A stretch of 64,000 nt of DNA from an uncultured Rhodospirillales bacterium (GTDB lineage: Bacteria; Pseudomonadota; Alphaproteobacteria; Acetobacterales; Acetobacteraceae): contig CAIYSR010000044.1 in the NCBI GenBank assembly GCA_903928895.1, forward strand, positions 1-64,000. Reading direction: 5' to 3'. The position numbers and the translations under genes were made by a program. Of this stretch, positions 16,632 to 23,893 are shown piece by piece. Position 1 is the first letter of the stretch, and each line of letters starts with the position of its first letter. Below the pieces are notes generated by a model, which saw only the letters and a program-made list of their open reading frames with translations, searched no databases and was not told where the DNA came from.

Positions 16632-16662
16632 TTGACTGTTTATTCGTATAATCGTAGATACG
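16632..16662 (+). promoter_or_regulatory. Promoter and inverted-repeat operator for the ArsR divergon
   Basis: TTGACT (16632-16637) and TAGATA (16655-16660) are 17 bases apart and resemble -35 and -10 boxes. A perfect inverted repeat CGTAT-N8-ATACG (16645-16662) covers the spacer and -10 box, as expected for an ArsR operator. The ATG of the regulator begins at 16668, so the transcript would have almost no leader. The same region must also drive the minus-strand DUF2892 operon. Confidence 0.55.
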
Positions 16663-16667
16663 CAAGT

Positions 16668-16997
16668 ATGAAAATTGAACCACAAAAAATGGCTGCTGCG
16701 GCCGACCAGGCCAGCGGCCTGCTCAAGTCGATAGGCCATCCGCATCGCCTGATGCTGCTGTGCCAGATGATCGAACGCGAACGCACCGTCGGGGAACTCG
16801 CCGCGGCGCTTGGTATCCGTGAGTCAACCACCTCGCAGCATCTGGCGTTGCTTAGAAAGGATGGCCTGGTCCGGCCCCGGCGCGAGGCGCAGACGATCTG
16901 GTACTCGATTGCCAGTGTCCCGGCGCAGCGCATCATGGCGACGCTGTTCGACCTCTACTGCGCCCCGGCCGCCCTCTGCGCCGATCCGCCCCTCTGA
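16668..16997 (+). CDS. ArsR-family repressor, BigR/SqrR/YgaV-like
   Basis: 109-aa winged-helix repressor. The HTH is visible as VGELAAALGIRESTTSQHLALL, split here as VGELAAALGI and RESTTSQHLALL (residues 41-62). It has Cys32 (LMLLCQMI) and Cys98 (DLYCAP), 66 residues apart, the same spacing as the two sulfur-sensing cysteines of SqrR and BigR, plus Cys104. Such proteins release DNA when persulfide or polysulfide links the pair (family knowledge). No SD is seen before the ATG at 16668. It stands first in a plus-strand run with the RND adaptor and pump and opposite the DUF2892 operon; it probably controls both (inference). Confidence 0.85.
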   Translation: MKIEPQKMAAAADQASGLLKSIGHPHRLMLLCQMIERERTVGELAAALGIRESTTSQHLALLRKDGLVRPRREAQTIWYSIASVPAQRIMATLFDLYCAPAALCADPPL

Positions 16998-17014
16998 CCC
17001 GGAGAACCGCAACA

Positions 17015-17983
17015 ATGCCCCGCCGCTTCGCACTGGCCCTGCTATTCGCGCTGCCCGGCGTTGCCAGCGCCGAGACGCTGCTGAGTGTCACCTGGCGCGG
17101 CATCGTCGACCAGAAGGCGGTGTTCGCCACGGTTGAGAGCCCCAATGTGGTGCCGGCCCGCGCCCGGATCGGTGGCACCGTCATCGCGCTCGCGGTGCGC
17201 GACGGCGATGCGGTGACGCCCGGGCAGACCATCGCGGTGATCGGCGATGACAAGCTGGCCCTCCAACTCGGCGCGCTCGATGCGCAGATCGCCGGCCTGC
17301 GCTCGCAACTCGCCCAGGCGCAGACCGACCTCGGGCGTGCCGATACCCTGTTCCAGAAGGGCGCCGGCCCGAAGGCGACGCTCGATCAGGCACGCACCTC
17401 GCTGGAAGTGGCCACGGCCACCTTGCGCGCCCGCACCGCCGAGCGTGCCGTGTTGCAGCAGAACATGGCCGAGGGCGCCGTGCTCGCCCCGGTTGCCGGG
17501 CGCGTGCTGAGCGTGCCGGTCACCACCGGTTCGGTGGTGTTGCCCGGCGACGGGCTGGCCCAGATCGCCCAGCAGGGCTTCAAGCTGCGCCTGCGCGTGC
17601 CGGAGCAGCATGCCGCGACCCTCAAAGCTGGTGACGCGGTCCGTCTCGACGCCGGGCAACTCGGTGTCACCGTACCGCTCGCCGGGCGCATCACGCTGGT
17701 CTACCCGCAGATCGCCGAAGGCCGCGTGGTGGCAGATGCGGAGGTACAGGGGATCGGCGACTACTTTGTCGGTGAGCGACTGCGCGTCTGGATTGCCGCC
17801 GGCGTCCGCCAGGGCATCGTCGTTCCCGTGGGCTTCATCGTCACGCGGTTTGGCCTGGACAATGTCCGGCTCCGCCGCGACGGCGCCACCGTCGAGGTGC
17901 CGGTGCAGCGCGGCCAGGCGATCGAGGGCGGCATCGAGCTGCTCTCCGGGGTGCGGGGCGGCGACGTGCTGGTGTCGCCATGA
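17015..17983 (+). CDS. RND efflux periplasmic adaptor (membrane fusion protein)
   Basis: 322 aa. A Sec signal peptide (MPRRFALALLFALPGVASAE) is followed by the first half of a lipoyl domain (ARIGGTVIALAVRDGDAVTPG, split in two here by its turn), a helical hairpin of about 60 residues (KLALQLGALDAQIAGLRSQL onward), the second lipoyl half (GAVLAPVAGRVLSVPVTTGS) and a beta-barrel domain. It joins the inner-membrane pump to an outer-membrane channel, which is not encoded here. The stop overlaps the pump ATG by 4 bases. It follows the ArsR gene by 17 bp, consistent with co-transcription. Confidence 0.9.
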   Translation: MPRRFALALLFALPGVASAETLLSVTWRGIVDQKAVFATVESPNVVPARARIGGTVIALAVRDGDAVTPGQTIAVIGDDKLALQLGALDAQIAGLRSQLAQAQTDLGRADTLFQKGAGPKATLDQARTSLEVATATLRARTAERAVLQQNMAEGAVLAPVAGRVLSVPVTTGSVVLPGDGLAQIAQQGFKLRLRVPEQHAATLKAGDAVRLDAGQLGVTVPLAGRITLVYPQIAEGRVVADAEVQGIGDYFVGERLRVWIAAGVRQGIVVPVGFIVTRFGLDNVRLRRDGATVEVPVQRGQAIEGGIELLSGVRGGDVLVSP

Positions 17984-20900
17984 ACCTCGGCCTCTCCGGG
18001 TCCTTGACCCGTTTCAGCATCCGCTCGCCGCTCACCCCTCTGTTCCTGCTCGCGGCCCTGGCCGCCGGGATGGTGGCATTGCTGACCATTCCGCGCGAGG
18101 AGGAGCCGCAGATCAGCGTGCCGATGGTCGATATTTCCATCAGCGCGAATGGCCTCAAGGCGGCCGAGGCGGCTGAACTGGTCACCAAGCCACTCGAAAC
18201 CATCGTCAAGGCGATCGCCGGCGTCGAGCATGTCTACAGCCAGACCCAGGACGACCGCGTGATGGTCACCGCCCGCTTCCTGGTCGGCACCCGCGAGGAT
18301 GACGCGGTGCTGCGGGTCCACGAGAAGATCCGCGCCAATCTCGACCGCATCCCGATCGGCATCCCCGAACCCCTGGTGGTCGGCCGTGGCATCAGCGATG
18401 TGCCCGTGGTCGTCCTCACCCTCTCCCCCCGCCCCGACGCCGCGGAACGATGGACCGGGGCGGCGTTGCAGGAACTGGCAGGCAAGCTGCGGACCGAGCT
18501 GGTGAAAGTCGAGGATGTTGGCACCACCGAAATCGTGGGCGCCGGGCCGGACGAAATGCGGGTCGAGCCCGATCCCGAGAAGCTCTCGCTGTATGGCATC
18601 ACGTTGCAGCAGCTGATCGGCAAGGTGCGCGATGCCAACCGTTCCTTCGTCGCCGGCACCATCCGCGACAGCGGGTTGATGCGCACCCTGACGGCCGGGC
18701 AGACGCTGCGCGGCATCCCCGATGTCGGCCTGCTCGTGCTGACCGCGCGCGACGGGCGGCCGGTCTATGTGCGTGACGTCGCGCGCGTGGTGGTCGGTCC
18801 GGGCACCGGGGAGAGTCGGGTGTGGAATGTCGCGCCCGATGCAAAGGGCGACTGGCAGCGCACGCCGGCCGCCTCCGTCTCGCTGGCCAAGCGCGCCGGC
18901 GCCAATGCGGTGGTGGTCTCGGAAGCCATCCTTGCCCGCTTCGAGACCCTGAAGGGCCGTCTGCTGCCGGCGGATATCGAGGTCCGTATCACGCGCGACT
19001 ATGGGCAGACCGCCGACGACAAGGCCAACGAGCTGCTGTTCCACCTCGGGCTCGCCACGGTTTCCATCGTGGTCTTGATCGCGTTCGCCATCGGCTGGCG
19101 CGAGGCGGTGGTGACGCTGGTGGTGATCCCGACCACCATCCTGCTGACCATGTTTGCCGCCCGGCTGATGGGCTACACCATCAACCGGGTTAGCCTGTTC
19201 GCCTTGATATTCTCGATCGGCATCCTGGTCGATGACGCCATCGTGGTGGTCGAGAATATCGCGCGGCACTGGAGAATGGCCGATGACCGGCCGAAGCTGA
19301 CGGCCGCCGTCGAGGCGGTGGCCGAAGTCGGCAACCCGACCGTGGTCGCCACCCTCACGGTCGTTGCGGCACTGCTGCCGATGCTGTTCGTCTCCGGCTT
19401 GATGGGCCCCTACATGGCGCCGATCCCGGCCAATGCCTCGGCGGCGATGATCTTCTCCTTCATCGTCGCCATGGTGGTGGCGCCCTGGATGATGCTGAAA
19501 CTCGCTTCGACCAAGGCTGCCATCGCCGCGTCCCACCACGACGAGTGGCGGCTTGGCCGCGCCTATCGCGCCGTCGCCGGGCCGCTGATCGCGACCAAGG
19601 CGCGGGCCTGGACCTTGCTGCTGCTCGTGGGCGCCGCGACACTCGCGGTCTGCGTCCTGTTCTACACCCAGTCCGTCACCGTGAAGCTGCTCCCGTTCGA
19701 CAACAAGTCCGAACTCCAGGTGACCGCCGACCTGCCGGAAGGTGCGACTGTCGAGGACACTGAGCGCGTGCTGCTGGCCGCGGCCGAGATCGCGCGCCAC
19801 CTGCCCGAAACGCTGTCGGTCCAGGCCTATGCCGGCACCGCGGCGCCGTTCAACTTTAATGGCCTCGTCCGTCACGCCTACGCTCGTCAGGCCCCGGAAC
19901 TCGGTGACCTGCAACTCAACCTAACCCCCAAGGACGCCCGCAAACGCGCCAGCCACGCCATCGCCCTCGAACTGCGCGACCGTCTCAAGGTGCTGGCGGT
20001 GCCGGAGGGCACGGTGCTGAAGGTGGTCGAAGTCCCGCCGGGGCCGCCGGTGCTGGCGACGCTGCTGATGGAAGTCTACGGCCCCGATGCCGCGACGCGG
20101 CGGGCCGTGGCCGGCGAGATCCGCAAGCTGTTCGGCGAAGTGCCCTATATCGTCGACATCGACGACAGCGTCGGCCAGCCCCGCCCGCGCCTGCGCGTTG
20201 CCCTCGACCAGGACCAGATCGAGTTCTTCGGCGTCGAACAGTCCGACGTCTACGATACCATCCAGGCGCTGTTCGGCGGCGTCCCCGTCGGCAACTCGCA
20301 GCGCGGCGAGGAACGCGACCCGCTGCTGATCCGCATCGGCCTGCCGAAGGACCAGCAGACCTGGTCCGAGCGTGTCGCCTCCACCCCGGTTCCGGCCAAC
20401 ACCATGCCGGGCAGCCGGACGGTGGTCGAACTCGGCCAGGTCGTCCATGTCACGCGGGAGGCCGGCTCCCCCGTCGTGTTCCGCCGCGACGGCGCCTATG
20501 CCGACATGGTGATGGGCGAACTCGCCGGTGCTTTCGAGGCCCCGATCTACGGCATGCTCGCCGTCAACAAACTGATCGAGGCGCATGACTGGGGCACCCT
20601 CCCAAAGCCGGCGATCCGCCTGCGAGGCCAGCCCGCCGACGAAGCTACCCCATCCGTCCTGTGGGATGGCGAATGGGAGATCACCTACGTCACGTTCCGG
20701 GACATGGGGGCTGCCTTCGCGGTCGCGATCCTCGGTATCTACATCCTGGTCGTTGCGCAATTCGGCAGTTTCAAGCTGCCGCTGGTGATTCTGGTGCCGG
20801 TGCCGCTGACGCTGGTTGGCATCCTGCCCGGGCACTGGCTGCTGCAGGCGCCGTTCACCGCGACCTCGATGATCGGCTTCATCGCGCTCGCCGGCATCAT

Positions 20901-21183
20901 CGTGCGCAACTCGATCCTGCTGGTGGACTTCATCCGCCACTCCGCCACCCCTGGCCGGGGGCTCGCCGAGACCGTGCTGGAGGCCGGCGCAATCCGCTTC
21001 AAGCCGATCCTGCTCACCGCCCTGGCGGCGATGATCGGGGCGGCGACGATCCTGTCCGATCCGATCTTCCAGGGGCTGGCGATCTCGCTGCTGTTCGGCC
21101 TCGCCTCGTCGACGCTGCTCACCGTCCTGGTGATCCCAGCGATCTATGTGGCGCTGCGCGGAGGGATGAGACAAGGCGGATAA
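17980..21183 (+). CDS. RND family efflux transporter permease
   Basis: 1067-aa inner-membrane proton antiporter with twelve predicted helices and two large periplasmic loops. The TM4 acidic pair is in GILVDDAIVVVEN, and TM10-11 show GFIALAGIIVRNSILLVDF. The N-terminus (RFSIRSPLTPLFLLAALAAG) and the periplasmic AQTQDDRV-like segment YSQTQDDRVMV fit the AcrB-type (HAE-like) branch rather than the heavy-metal CusA branch, since no methionine triad is apparent. The substrate is unknown. Transcribed with its adaptor and probably under the BigR-like repressor. Confidence 0.9.
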   Translation: MNLGLSGSLTRFSIRSPLTPLFLLAALAAGMVALLTIPREEEPQISVPMVDISISANGLKAAEAAELVTKPLETIVKAIAGVEHVYSQTQDDRVMVTARFLVGTREDDAVLRVHEKIRANLDRIPIGIPEPLVVGRGISDVPVVVLTLSPRPDAAERWTGAALQELAGKLRTELVKVEDVGTTEIVGAGPDEMRVEPDPEKLSLYGITLQQLIGKVRDANRSFVAGTIRDSGLMRTLTAGQTLRGIPDVGLLVLTARDGRPVYVRDVARVVVGPGTGESRVWNVAPDAKGDWQRTPAASVSLAKRAGANAVVVSEAILARFETLKGRLLPADIEVRITRDYGQTADDKANELLFHLGLATVSIVVLIAFAIGWREAVVTLVVIPTTILLTMFAARLMGYTINRVSLFALIFSIGILVDDAIVVVENIARHWRMADDRPKLTAAVEAVAEVGNPTVVATLTVVAALLPMLFVSGLMGPYMAPIPANASAAMIFSFIVAMVVAPWMMLKLASTKAAIAASHHDEWRLGRAYRAVAGPLIATKARAWTLLLLVGAATLAVCVLFYTQSVTVKLLPFDNKSELQVTADLPEGATVEDTERVLLAAAEIARHLPETLSVQAYAGTAAPFNFNGLVRHAYARQAPELGDLQLNLTPKDARKRASHAIALELRDRLKVLAVPEGTVLKVVEVPPGPPVLATLLMEVYGPDAATRRAVAGEIRKLFGEVPYIVDIDDSVGQPRPRLRVALDQDQIEFFGVEQSDVYDTIQALFGGVPVGNSQRGEERDPLLIRIGLPKDQQTWSERVASTPVPANTMPGSRTVVELGQVVHVTREAGSPVVFRRDGAYADMVMGELAGAFEAPIYGMLAVNKLIEAHDWGTLPKPAIRLRGQPADEATPSVLWDGEWEITYVTFRDMGAAFAVAILGIYILVVAQFGSFKLPLVILVPVPLTLVGILPGHWLLQAPFTATSMIGFIALAGIIVRNSILLVDFIRHSATPGRGLAETVLEAGAIRFKPILLTALAAMIGAATILSDPIFQGLAISLLFGLASSTLLTVLVIPAIYVALRGGMRQGG

Positions 21184-21243
21184 AAACCGAAATCCTGCCC
21201 CCGTTCCCGGCGGGGGGGGCGGGCGGGCCTTCGGGCGGCGGAG

Positions 21244-21873
21244 CTATTCCATGCTGCCGGTCGGCACGATGGCGGCGTTCATGGTGCGCTCGGCGGCGAC
21301 ACGGTCGGCCGCGGCCGCCTTGTCGTCGGGCGCGCAGGTCAGCACCGCATCGGCGTTGTCGAGCCAGACATGGGAAAGCAGGAAACGCCGATGCTTGGCC
21401 TCGGTCTGGGGCGCGCCGCGCAGCGCCTTGACCTCCGCCTGGCTCGCCTCGGTGAGGCGCCGGGCCTCCGCCACGCGGGTCCGCGCCGCCGCGCAGTCGA
21501 CCGGTACGACCGCTCGGACGCTGACGGAGAGCGGATGCTCGATGGTGACCTGGATGTACGGCGCGGCCGCGAAGCTCGCCACCGTGGTGGGTGAACTGAC
21601 GCCGATCCGCAGGTGCAGCGCCTCGAGATCGAGCGCCCGGCCGGCGAGTTTGGCCGGCAGATCGCCCGGGGCCAGGAGCAGCGCGGCCACCAGCGCCTGC
21701 GCCTTGCCCGGATCGATGATGAGCGGATTGAAATGGTCGGCCAGGCCTGGCAGGCGCACGCGCGCATTGGCCGCGGCAATGGCGCCCTCGATGCCGGCGG
21801 TGTCGGTCGCGGGCACCATGGCGCGGCCGATCTGCAGGGTGAGCGGGGCTTGCGCCCAGCCGGACCCGCTCAT
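21244..21873 (-). CDS. Hypothetical protein, possibly exported, third gene of the papain-like unit
   Basis: 209 aa from an ATG at 21873 that overlaps the upstream stop (ATGA). Not recognised. Residues immediately upstream in frame (ALAIWFAIMSGSGWAQA) read like the hydrophobic core and cleavage site of a signal peptide, but no ATG, GTG or TTG precedes them, so either the start is unusual or the resemblance is chance. The body is alpha/beta-rich with a few cysteines (VDCAAARTRV, LTCAPDDKA), and the C-terminus is helical. Its overlap with the preceding gene suggests a joint function with the two upstream products. Confidence 0.55.
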   Translation of the reverse strand: MSGSGWAQAPLTLQIGRAMVPATDTAGIEGAIAAANARVRLPGLADHFNPLIIDPGKAQALVAALLLAPGDLPAKLAGRALDLEALHLRIGVSSPTTVASFAAAPYIQVTIEHPLSVSVRAVVPVDCAAARTRVAEARRLTEASQAEVKALRGAPQTEAKHRRFLLSHVWLDNADAVLTCAPDDKAAAADRVAAERTMNAAIVPTGSME

Positions 21874-22367
21874 GATGGCGAACCAGATGGCGAGGGCGCA
21901 TCCGGCTCCCCGTCCTGCGAGGGATCGTCCCCGCCGAAGGCGGCGGTCACCGAATACAGCCGCAGGACCGCCAGCACATGGGCCAGCAGCGCGTCGAGAT
22001 CCTCGGTCCGCCGCACCGCGGCCACGCAATCCTCCAACCATACGACGAGCCCTTCATTGTTGTCCTGGCCGATCAGCCGCGCCACGACGGCGAGCGCATC
22101 GTCCATCGTGGTTTGGGCCCGCACGGAGGCGGCGCCCTCGCTCTGCGGCAGCAGGCTGCGCAGGGCCTCATAGGTGAAGGCGAGTTCCTGCACCGCCACG
22201 CCGTCATCGGCGAGCTGCGTGCTGGCGGCCATGGCCCAGGCCGTCCGCAATTCCGGCCGGGGGATGCCGGCGGCGTCGAGATAGCCGCCGGCGAGATAGA
22301 TATCGGGGGTCAGCGCCAGCAGCTCGTCCCGGCCGGGGCCGAATTCCTCGTCCTGGGTGTCGCTCAT
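21870..22367 (-). CDS. Hypothetical acidic helical protein, second gene of the papain-like unit
   Basis: 165-aa acidic protein without signal peptide or membrane segment. It is mostly helical, with blocks such as QELAFTYEALRSLLP and DALLAHVLAVLRLYSVTAA, and a disordered Asp/Ser/Pro-rich tail. Not recognised. The ATG at 22367 overlaps the stop of the peptidase-like gene by 4 bases, and its own stop overlaps the next start by 4 bases. The size, acidity and position immediately behind a putative peptidase would suit an immunity protein or chaperone, but this is a guess from context. Confidence 0.6.
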   Translation of the reverse strand: MSDTQDEEFGPGRDELLALTPDIYLAGGYLDAAGIPRPELRTAWAMAASTQLADDGVAVQELAFTYEALRSLLPQSEGAASVRAQTTMDDALAVVARLIGQDNNEGLVVWLEDCVAAVRRTEDLDALLAHVLAVLRLYSVTAAFGGDDPSQDGEPDAPSPSGSPS

Positions 22368-23416
22368 GGGGTGGCGTCCACCGACGGGTTTTCATAGGCG
22401 GTGATCTGGTTGGAGCCGGCGATGTCGATTTTGCCGGCGCGGATCGTCGCCTCGCTGCGCATGTAGGTCTTGCCCTCCCAGGGATCGTGGATCGCGAATT
22501 TCGCCGGCGGGCCAGGTTGGCAGGCGGTGACCAGGACATAATGAGTGAACTGACCAGGCCCGTTGCCGATGACGATGGGCAGCGGGATGCCCTGCGCCGC
22601 ATCGCCCTTCATGGCGGCGATCGCGGTGTCGATGGTGATGCCGCCGCCGAGGCGCATGTTGGCATATTTCAGCCCGGTGGTGTCTTCCATGTTGTTGAGC
22701 AGATCGGTGTTCCAGCGCCCACGCTTGGCCGACGGATCCGAGCGGTTGGAGGCCTCGCCGCCGGCGGAGCCGTCGGGATAGGCGCTTTCCAGCATCTTTT
22801 TCTGCTCGGCGCCCATCTTGCGGTTCATGGCGCCGCCGTTGTTGTCGTTGGCCTTGGAGACATCGCTATTCTCCTCGTGCAGCTTGAGCGCGTAGAGCGG
22901 GTCGAGCTCGCCCTTGACCGCCTGCGCCGTGGTGGCGTTGCAGGACATGTGCCACTGCTGCTTGATCCCCTTGCCATTGGAATCGCCGGTCAGCTTGAGG
23001 TGGTTCTGCATCCACTTGTCATCCTTGCCGGCGATCTTGGCCTGGAAGGCCTCCAGCTCGGCGAGGGAATGGCCGGCGGCAAGGCCTTTGGTGACGTATT
23101 GCTTCTCTTTCTCGGATTTGGCCTTCTCCAGCAGCTTGCCGAACTTCTCCTGGTCGGCCGGGGGCATTTTCGCCAGGATTGCTGTGGCCCGAGCCGACTG
23201 CATGGTGCCGAGAATGGGGGCCGCGATCAGCGTCTGCGGCTTGCGCGGCCTGCGGCCACTGCGCGAACGATGGGAGCCCCCGCCGGGGCCTTCCTCGGGG
23301 TCTTCCTCGGCACCGCCCCCAGGACCGGCCGCCCCGGCGCCTGCCGCCTTGTGTGCGTCGACGCCCAGCACGGTGCGGACCCAGTCGTACTTGGCGTCGC
23401 TCGGCGCATCGGCCAT
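22364..23416 (-). CDS. Papain-like (C39-like) cysteine peptidase-like protein, possible effector
   Basis: 350 aa without signal peptide. Residues 1-20 (DWVRTVLGVD) are followed by a Gly/Arg-rich disordered linker (about 25-60), a helical region (70-135), and a domain with the order expected of papain-like enzymes: Gln154, Cys159 (QWHMSCNATTAQAV), His292 (QFTHYVLVTA) and Asp311 (FAIHDPWEG). The C-terminal part therefore resembles peptidase C39/C70-type folds. The target is unknown. First of three overlapping genes. The absence of a secretion signal plus a flexible N-terminal linker would fit a protein delivered by a specialised secretion system, but none is encoded in the window. Confidence 0.6.
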   Translation of the reverse strand: MADAPSDAKYDWVRTVLGVDAHKAAGAGAAGPGGGAEEDPEEGPGGGSHRSRSGRRPRKPQTLIAAPILGTMQSARATAILAKMPPADQEKFGKLLEKAKSEKEKQYVTKGLAAGHSLAELEAFQAKIAGKDDKWMQNHLKLTGDSNGKGIKQQWHMSCNATTAQAVKGELDPLYALKLHEENSDVSKANDNNGGAMNRKMGAEQKKMLESAYPDGSAGGEASNRSDPSAKRGRWNTDLLNNMEDTTGLKYANMRLGGGITIDTAIAAMKGDAAQGIPLPIVIGNGPGQFTHYVLVTACQPGPPAKFAIHDPWEGKTYMRSEATIRAGKIDIAGSNQITAYENPSVDATP

Positions 23417-23616
23417 GCGGTGAACCCTCCGATCGGTCGCCCGGCCCCTGCCGCCGCGCGCCGTATGTATGGGACGATAGAACCGGCGGCGGGCCGAGGG
23501 AAATCAAAACCAGGACAGCACGCCGGTGCAGCAGAGATCGCATGCGCCTCGGGGATGCGGGTATGACCTGGATCACGTTTGGGGCGCGGAGGGCCCGCGT
23601 GACAAGGCAGGGAAAG

Positions 23617-23671
23617 TGGCCTCCGGCGGCCAAGGGGCAGAGGCCCCTTGGAACCCGTCACGGCTCGCGGC
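23617..23671 (+). repeat. GC-rich hairpin repeat, copy 1
   Basis: Stem CCAAGGGGC / GCCCCTTGG with a 4-base loop, preceded by CTCCGGCGG and followed by AACCCGTCAC and GCTCGCGGC. A second copy at 51734-51787 has the same flanks but a stem changed on both arms. Confidence 0.75.
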
Positions 23672-23728
23672 TGACGCAGCGGTCTTTGCCCGTCCTCGCA
23701 ACTGAAGGCCACCGCTGCAAGCGCGGGG

Positions 23729-23756
23729 AGAGTTTTTTGTTTTTTCTAAAAACGCA
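23729..23756 (-). repeat. AT-hairpin repeat, degenerate copy F
   Basis: AGTTTTTTGTTTTTTC then TAAAAACG. It matches the T-run end of the AT-hairpin family, but the stem is largely lost. Confidence 0.45.
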
Positions 23757-23893
23757 GTACTTCGCTTCTCCGGCAACCATGTCGCCGCCCGGCGCAAGCG
23801 AGGGTCGATTCTCCGGTTGCCCGATGCCCCCACGGCGTGACAGCCTTGTCGTGGCGCCAGCCGGAAAGAGCGGGCGCGGGAGGAGTGATCGAC

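Larger units (their letters stand above)
23417..23893 (+). other. Gene-free stretch with two repeats
   Basis: About 480 bp between the divergently placed peptidase-like and substrate-binding genes. No convincing gene was found in it. It contains a copy of the GC-rich hairpin repeat (23617-23671) and a degenerate AT-rich repeat (23729-23756). Promoters for both flanking genes must lie here, but no clear boxes were recognised. Confidence 0.6.

Noticed and set aside
16647-16652. TATAAT as the -10 box of the ArsR promoter
   Set aside because: Only 9 bases from TTGACT; TAGATA at 17 bases fits better.
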